Assembly (NCBI GenBank): GCA_022578965.1
Contig: MU401083.1
Coordinates: 1 to 10,453 of the forward strand
Direction of reading: 5' to 3'
Length of the DNA: 10,453 bases
DNA from: Xylaria sp. FL1777
Taxonomy: Eukaryota > Ascomycota > Sordariomycetes > Xylariales > Xylariaceae
The translations under genes were made by a program, and so were the position numbers. Numbering within the stretch: the first letter of the stretch is position 1; each line of letters opens with the position of its first letter. Positions 4,798-10,453 of this stretch are shown piece after piece. The notes under the pieces were generated by a model. It was not told the origin of the DNA. It made no database searches and was given only the letters and a program-made list of their open reading frames with translations.

Positions 4798-7210
4798 TTA
4801 AAGCTTTTAGACTTTTTGCTTTTTTAAAAAGCGCACAAAAGCTTTTTTTTTGTTTTTTAGGACTTTTAAAAAAGCGCTTTTGCTTTTTTTGCCGGTTTTT
4901 TTCTTGTTTTTTGCTTTTTTTATTTTTTTTTTATTTTTTCTTATTTTGATTGCTTTATTATATATTGCTATTTTATTAGTAGCAAATAATTACTTTGCAA
5001 TATTATTTGCAGCTTTAAGCTTTTTTATAGCTAGTTATAAGTTTTTATTAGTTTATAGTAGTTTAGCTATAAAGCTTTTTTATAGCTGCTTTTTTTTATT
5101 TTTTAGCAGGTTGTAATATAAAACTATATGCTAAAAGGTTTTTTTTCTTTTTGCGCATTTGTAAAAAGGCATAAAAAAGCTTAAAACCTTTTTTTTATGT
5201 AAGAATGCCTTTAGCTTTATTTTTTTAGTGCGCATTTGTATTACTATAGCTATTTTATGCTTTAATAATTTGCTATACTTTTTAAAAGCTTTATTTTTGC
5301 TAAGTTTTTGCTTAATTATTATTAAGTAATTATTGCTTGTTTTAGTTTAGCTTTATTTGCTTATTTATTTTTTTTTTAGTATAATTTTAAGTTTTTTTTT
5401 TTTTGATTACTTTTTTTGCTAAAAGTTTAAAGCTAGCGTTAGATTTTTTTTAGCTATGCTTTTATTATTGCTTATAAGCTTGCTTTTTGTTTAATTTTTA
5501 GCTTTTTAAGCTTTTATGTTTTAAATAAAAGTTTTAATTTTTTTTATTGCTTTTTAAATTAACTTTTTAGCTGCTAAGCTTTTTATATAATGCTTGCAAG
5601 CTACTGTTTTACTGTTAAAATATAAGTTAATAAAAAAAATCTTTATTTTAGTTTTTAAGTGCTTTATTTTAGTTGCTTTAAAGGCTTTAGCTATACGTTT
5701 AAAGTACTTATTTTAAGTTATTACTAATAAGTTAGCAATGCTTTTTGTTTTGTTTTTTTTAAAGTTTTTATATTAAGTTATTGCACTATAAGCTAAAGTG
5801 CTTTGCACTATTATAACGTATACTTGCTTTGCTTTTGCTACATTATTGCTTTATATAAAGTTTTATAGCTTAATTATTACATATAACTAAATGCTTAATT
5901 TTCTTTTAAGCTTTATTAAGTATTTTTTTTATTTTATATTTTTGTTAAACTATACTTTTAAAAACTTTGCGCTATTTTTTAAGTATACTATTACGTTAAA
6001 AAAGTGTATTATTTGCATAAATATTGTTTTATTGCTAAAAAAATACATTAATTTGCTTTTTTGCAGTGCAAACTTTATTTTATGTTGTTTTGTTTAGCTT
6101 TTATATGTTTTTTATGCTATTTTTAAAGCTTTATAGTTTTGTTTTATATTTAGGTTTGCTGTAATAAAGTTAATATTATTAGCAAAGCTAACTATTATTA
6201 GCTTTTAATATATAGCAAAATTGTTATAAAGTATTAAAATATATAAAAAGAAAAAAAGAAATAAAAGCAAAAACTTTTAAAAAACTTTAGCTTTTAGTGC
6301 TATTAGCTAAAATACTGCTTTATTAAAGCAAAAACGTACTATATAATTTAATATAAAAAAGTTTACTTATATAATTATTTAAAAAAAAAAGCCTTTTTAT
6401 TGCAAAATATATATGATTTTTTTTTTGTTAATAATATTAAAAGCTTTTATAATATTTAGCTGTAGTAAAAACGTTATGCTTTTTTTACTAATTGCTTTTT
6501 TTGCTGTTTTTAATACTAGTTTAATAGCTGCGTTTATTAACTTGTTTTGTTTATTACTTATTTAGTTGTTTAGTAGAAAATTTTCCTGCTTAGCTACTTT
6601 TATTATGTAATAATATAGCTTTTTTTTTAGTACTTTTTTTATTATATAAATAAGCATAATAAAGCGCTACTTTTTAGCTATTCTTTTAGTTTTTTTTGAT
6701 TTTTTAGGTTTAAGTATAATTATTATTTTTGTTTGCTTAAATTGTATTAAGTAATACTTTAATAAAAAGCTAGTAATATATAATATTGCTATTTTTTTTG
6801 CTAAAGTAAGTTTATAAGCTTTAAAAAAGCTATTAAATAGCAAATTGTTTTTTAACGCTTTTTATAGCGCTAACTTTTATATTAGCAATATTATGTTTTT
6901 TTTTTTTATGTTAACGTTAATTATAAACTTTTAATAGCTATTATAAGTTAGGTTTTTTTTAAGTATATTAAATAGGTTTACTAGTAATACAAAAAAAAAA
7001 CGTTTTATTAGTAAAGCTGTTTTTTTTTTAAAAGTATTAGCAAAAAGCAGTTTACTTTTTGTTTGTTTTAGCAGTAAAATTACAGTAACTTTTAAAGCTA
7101 GCTTATAAGCAAACTTTGCTTATTTAGCTAAGCTTTATAATAACTTAAAATTTTTAGATATTTTTATAAATGCTTGTTTTTAGTTATGTTTTTGCGCTTT
7201 TTTTACTTTA
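4798..7210 (-). pseudogene. Tad1-type LINE ORF2: reverse transcriptase and C-terminal Cys/His motif (degenerate, 5'-partial)
   Basis: One minus-strand frame (codon starts at multiples of 3) stays aligned with a Tad1 RT from 7209 to about 4800, roughly 800 codons, with no frameshift found. In order: W-S-L-A-K-W-A-like lead-in (about 7150-7100); the KAPGxDGxxNxxFK region (about 6860-6800); RT motif A, seen as LNIIKAFN (6459-6436; family LDxxxAFD); motif B, seen as KVF-stop-KF (6288-6271; family GVPQGS); catalytic FADD now FANN at 6186-6175; thumb with STLAY (about 5800); IRT/MRT-K-I-x-L-x-A-F-L-H (about 5185); and a C-x-C...H...C motif with its first Cys now Tyr (5163), Cys 5157 and His 5130 kept. 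No RNase H is evident. A Lys-rich tail ends at TAA 4807-4809 or 4798-4800. Asp to Asn, Gly to Lys, and Trp or Gln to stop are all G-to-A or C-to-T. The endonuclease is absent. Confidence 0.92.
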
Positions 7211-7220
7211 TTATTATAAT
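7211..7220. repeat. Right copy of the candidate LINE target-site duplication
   Basis: This ttattataat is identical to 4575-4584. Its last six bases already belong to the right arm of the gypsy inverted repeat (which ends at 7215), so the LINE appears to have landed right at the edge of that arm. Confidence 0.55.
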
Positions 7221-7708
7221 AGACCTATTATACATTAATATAACAGGTTTGCCTTTAGAATCTTGATTTACAAGTAATAATAAAATCTTTAACAGTAATC
7301 CGTTAAAAAAGTTTTCGGAGTACTTTTATTACTATATATTAATAAAAGTTTTAAAAGATTAAAAATAATAAATATATTAATGCTTAGCAGTTATAAAAAA
7401 TTAATAGCTAAAAAACTAAAACTAAATAAATAACTAAATATAAAAAGTATATAATTATATAAACAAAGAAAAAATAAAAAAAGTAGTAATTTTTTTTAAA
7501 TTATTGTAAGTTTAATAAGCATTAAATTACTATAAGCTTAGTAAGCTTTAAATTACTGTAAGCTTAATAAGCTTTAAATTATTATAAGCTTAATAAGCTA
7601 AATAAGTTATTATATAACTTTAGCTTTAGTTAGCAAAAAAAAAAGTACAAAGTATATATAAAAGCATTAAGCTGCTTTAAAAGCTACTTTTGTGCTAATT
7701 TTATAATA
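7215..7708 (-). repeat. Candidate 3' LTR of the right gypsy copy
   Basis: This mirrors 2297-2790. The start (reading the minus strand from 7708) is TATTAT, consistent with a decayed TGTTAC, preceded by a purine tract on the minus strand (pyrimidines at 7712-7724). It includes the 24-bp palindrome at 7224-7247 and the four 26-bp repeats. The inner end and terminal CA are not resolved. Confidence 0.4.
7496..7599. repeat. Four 26-bp tandem repeats (right arm)
   Basis: Units start at 7496, 7522, 7548 and 7574 and are the reverse complement of the array at 2406-2509. Copy number and unit length are identical in both arms, and the differences are transitions. Equal copy number argues that the arms diverged by point mutation rather than by repeat slippage. 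Confidence 0.9.
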
Positions 7709-7878
7709 TTATTTCTTTTTTTTTAAAATTATTATTTTAATAATTTTCCGTAAGTATTTTTTTTTTTTTTTTTTTATATGTTATAATATTAAAGCGTATT
7801 AAAAAAACTAACCGCTTATTTAAAACAAAGCAAAAACTTATTTTTGCTTTTTTTATTAATTTTATTAGCTATAAAGTT

Positions 7879-8322
7879 ATGCTTTGCTTTTGCTGCTTTA
7901 ATTAGTTATTAATATACAAAATAATAAATAATATGTTTTGTTGTTTTAAATGTATATGCATTAATTATTTCTGTAATAAATTAAAAGTTCTAATTAATTT
8001 AATTAATAATATAGTTTTTAAACATTGTTGTTTTAAAAAAAAAAAAAAGCAAACAAAGCAATAGTTATTTTTAGTTTAAAAAAAATTAAAACAAGCTTAA
8101 AATAGCTTTAATTTTGTTTTAAGTAAGTTAGCTTAGTTTTATATATAAAAACGTTTTTTAAAAGCAAAAAATGTTAAAATAGTTTAATAAAAGCTTTAGT
8201 TTTTAAATAAACTAAACAAAATAAAACGCATTAAAAAAAAACAAAAAGCGCTAGCAAAAAAGCAAAAATAACAAAAAAAGCAAGCTAAAGTAATATAAGC
8301 TACTTTATTTAAGTTTAATTAA
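7879..8322 (+). pseudogene. Antisense accessory frame of the gypsy element, Cys-rich plus coiled-coil-like (right copy)
   Basis: This is the better preserved copy. The frame has ATG codons at 7879 and 7933. A C-x2-C-x6-C cluster has Cys codons at 7942, 7951 and 7972, and a further Cys pair lies at about 8026-8031. From about 8161 to 8300 the frame is rich in Lys, Ala, Gln, Asn and Leu, as expected of a decayed helical or coiled-coil tail. TAG and TAA codons interrupt it, several where Gln or Trp is likely. It runs opposite to pol (8348-10453) and ends about 25 bases from the pol stop, so the two genes converge. Function is unknown; a zinc-binding or nucleic-acid-binding accessory protein is one guess. 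Confidence 0.45.
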
Positions 8323-8347
8323 AATTTTTTAAGCGTTTTTTTTAAAG

Positions 8348-10453
8348 TTAACTTTTTTCTTTTAGTTTTAAGCAGTTAAAATATTAGCAATAAAACTAAT
8401 TTATAATTATTTTAGCAGTTTTTAAGTGTTTTTTAAGTTTTTAAATATTATTAGCATATAAATATCTTTTTTATTTAATAAAATACTTTAAGTTACTATT
8501 GTTTTAATAAAAATTTAATATATTTTTAATTTTATAAACGTTTTAATTTGTTTTTATTTTTAGTTATGTTTTAATAAATGTTTTAATAAATGCTAGTTTT
8601 AATAAAAAAATATAAAAAATAAGGTAAATTTGCATATTTTTTAGTAATAACAATTTATAGTTAATAAATAAAATAACTTTTTTAATTTTAAAAAAGCTAA
8701 GTTTTTTAAATTTTAATTTATTGCTTAATTGTTTTGTTTTAATTTAGAAAATATTAATGTTTATATTTTATTTTTGTTATAACAAATAAACTTTGTTTTT
8801 TTTTTTAAAAGTTAGTTTTTTAGTTCGTTTTTTGTTATAATATATTAACATTTATTGTTATAAAAATTAAAAACGTAATTATAGTTTAGCTTATAGCGTT
8901 TTAATTTTTATTATAATAGTTTTTGCTTAAAGTATTATAGTTAAAATAGCAAATGCTTTTAGTAATGTTTTTTTTTGTTTTTTAATAGTTGCTTATTATT
9001 TATAAACAGCTTTATGCAAAAATATATTTATATTTTTGTTTATTAATATATTATATAAAATTTATGCTAGTAATAATAGTTTTATTTAATTGTTTTATTA
9101 ATAGTTAATATAACTTTATAAATATTATTTTAATATTTAGTTTAGTTTTTTTATTTGTTTATTTGTTTATAAATAGTAAGCAATTAAAAACTTTAGTTTA
9201 ATACTAATAAATTTAAAAAAGCTAGTTTTAAACTTAAAAATAAATAATTTATTTTAGTTTAAAATAATTTTTTTTAATAGCTTATGCTTATTTAAATATT
9301 AACATATAAAAATATATGCAAGTTATTTAACTATTATATTTTTTTTAAATAATAAAAAGTAAGCATACTTAGTAAATTTATTAATAATAATTTATATTTT
9401 ATTGTATTATACTTTTATAATTAAATTAGTTAATAAAAATAATACTATAATAAAATTTTAAGCAATAGTATGCTATGCTTATTTAAGTATTTATATAAGT
9501 TATAGCAGTTTATAAAGCTTATATTAAGCTATTTTAGCTTTATTACAAATATTGCACTTTTTTATAATAAATTTAACTATGTTTTATAGTTTTAAAAAAT
9601 TATATTTTTTTTATAATTATTAAACTATTTTTGTTGCTTTTTAATGTTTATATAATAAGTGTTTATAAAATTTTTTAATAAACTTATTTCGTAAAAATTT
9701 CAGTAAATAAACCTTATATTTATATTCTAGCTTGTTATTTTTTAATTTTTTATATTTTTATAGTTATGCTAACTTTTTTAAGTTATAACTTTATTATAGC
9801 TATATATTTATAAAGTTTTTAAATATAATTTTAATTTTTAAGCTTTTATTTTTTTAAAAATATAGCACTTAAATGTTTTTTTTTAAAACTTTAAATCTTT
9901 TTTAACTTTATTAATTAAGTATATTTGCTTAAATGTTTTTTTTTCTTTTAATATAATATATTTTAAAGTTAAACTTAAAAAAAAAAACTATTTAATTTTT
10001 ATATTGTTTAGTAATCTTTTGTATAATTATAAATTTTGTTAAGTTTTAATAATTTAAATAAATTTTAATTAGCTTTATAGTTTTTATAAAAAATAGTTTT
10101 TACTTTTTAAGTGCTATAATAATTATAAATAGTTCTTTATTATATATAAGGTATTATAATGCTACATTTTATAGTGCTTTAAAATAATAAGCTACTAAGT
10201 GCTATTTTTTGTTATTTTTTAGTTATTTTAAAACTTTTATAATTATATTATTTAAAGCATTTATTTTTAGCTTTTTTTTTTTCTATAGATTAAATAATTT
10301 AACCACAAGGTTAAAAATAACTTTTAGTTTTAGTTCTTTAAAAGCTTTTTAAGCTTTCTTTAAAATTAAAAAGGATTTTTTTTTGTATTTTTTCTTTATA
10401 TATTTTATAAAGTAAAATGCTATTTTTCTAAAGTTTTAAATTAACATTTAAAC
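8348..10453 (-). pseudogene. pol: Ty3/gypsy pol: end of RT, RNase H, integrase, chromodomain (degenerate, runs off window)
   Basis: A single frame (codon starts at 3n+1) holds for 702 codons from the window edge to TAA 8350-8348. The RT thumb end (about 10440-10370, K-A-F-K-E-L at 10345-10328) leads into RNase H: its first Asp now Asn at 10261, the V-A-Y-x-F and Y-N-K-E-L blocks (about 10200-10130), a D-H to N-Y change near 10065, and the F-N-F-K-I-Y-Y-I-K end (about 9973-9940). Integrase follows: H2C2 finger (about 9700-9545), catalytic Asp to Asn at 9382 and 9259, Glu to Lys at 9151, then the GPF-like region and chromodomain (about 8539-8390). Unlike the left copy there is no frameshift: its A-run has 9 rather than 10 bases. 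Stops come only from transitions. The element is clearly dead. Confidence 0.93.

Larger units (their letters stand above)
4585..7210 (-). mobile_element. Tad1-type LINE (non-LTR retrotransposon), 5'-truncated and RIP-degraded
   Basis: The minus strand carries the 3' 2.6 kb of a Tad1-clade LINE. From 5' to 3': the lead-in to the reverse transcriptase, the RT itself, its thumb/connection, a C-terminal Cys/His motif, a Lys-rich tail, a short 3' UTR, and an (ATT)5 tail at 4585-4599 as read on the plus strand. The upstream endonuclease domain and ORF1 are missing. The element stops at 7210, about five bases from the end of the right gypsy arm. Such 5' truncation is usual for LINEs because reverse transcription often stops early. 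The flanking direct repeat ttattataat supports a real insertion event. All coding is inactivated by transitions. Confidence 0.9.
7215..10453 (-). mobile_element. Ty3/gypsy chromovirus, right copy (3' part, RIP-degraded)
   Basis: This is the right arm of the inverted repeat, a second copy of the same element on the minus strand. Its 3' end faces that of the left copy. The part 7215-10001 pairs with 1-2790. Bases 10002-10453 have no partner only because the left copy is cut by the window edge; they carry the next part of the same pol frame. Some ancestral G and C survive here that the left copy has lost, for example cgg near 7738-7740, and vice versa, so the two copies complement each other for inferring the ancestor. 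Confidence 0.93.

Noticed and set aside
4850..5116. 88-residue plus-strand open frame, strongly hydrophobic, starting at TTG
   Set aside because: It lies antisense to the C-terminal part of the LINE ORF2. Its Phe/Leu-rich translation follows from the T-rich complement of Lys-rich coding, it lacks an ATG start, and it shows no domain.
5891..6097. 68-residue plus-strand open frame with ATG, Phe/Leu/Tyr-rich
   Set aside because: It is antisense to the segment just after the FADD-equivalent of the LINE reverse transcriptase, where the minus frame has a better and longer match. It is a chance frame in T-rich DNA.
1..10453. A mitochondrial, plastid or bacterial-endosymbiont genome fragment, suggested by the extreme A+T content
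   Set aside because: No rRNA, tRNA or organelle protein is visible. The content is nuclear retrotransposons, and the differences between copies are transitions, as expected for RIP-like mutation.
7215..10453. A previously undescribed defence or biosynthetic system in the right arm
   Set aside because: All recognisable coding is gypsy pol plus the small antisense frame; nothing else with domain-like order was found.

Overview
The window is an extremely A+T-rich graveyard of transposable elements with no intact gene. In the first 600 bases I count 66 G or C, which is 11%. The content points to a filamentous ascomycete (Pezizomycotina): a chromodomain-bearing Ty3/gypsy element, a Tad1-type LINE, and saturating C-to-T and G-to-A change typical of RIP-like repeat silencing. 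The species cannot be named from the sequence.

The main architecture is a large inverted repeat. Bases 1-2790 reappear as the reverse complement at 7215-10001. The two arms are tail-to-tail copies of one Ty3/gypsy chromovirus, and both run off the window. Left arm (+): RNase H C-terminus, integrase (H2C2 zinc finger, D-D-35-E core, GPF-like region) and chromodomain, ending at a stop at 1653-1655. Next come an antisense Cys-rich/coiled-coil reading frame (about 2125 to 1681), a purine tract, and a candidate 3' LTR (about 2297-2790) holding four 26-bp tandem repeats. Right arm (-): the same parts mirrored, plus the complete RNase H region and the end of the reverse transcriptase out to 10453.

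Between the arms, 2791-4584 is a gene-less spacer. It holds two AT-rich minisatellites: 3440-3826 with 79/49-bp units, and 3871-4196 with 16/18-bp units. It also holds an imperfect inverted repeat at 4483-4584. Next to the right arm lies a 5'-truncated Tad1-type LINE on the minus strand (4585-7210). Its ORF2 runs in one frame through the reverse transcriptase and a C-terminal Cys/His motif. It has an (ATT)n tail and is flanked by a 10-bp direct repeat.

All coding frames are dead. Stops arise at former Trp and Gln codons, and catalytic Asp and Glu codons have become Asn and Lys. I see no host gene, tRNA, rRNA, CRISPR array or cellular operon. The two longest open frames on the plus strand in the centre are antisense shadows of the LINE. 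The most unusual signal is the mutation context: almost every surviving C is preceded by a purine, a 5'-pyrimidine bias distinct from, and stronger than, the classic CpA preference of RIP.
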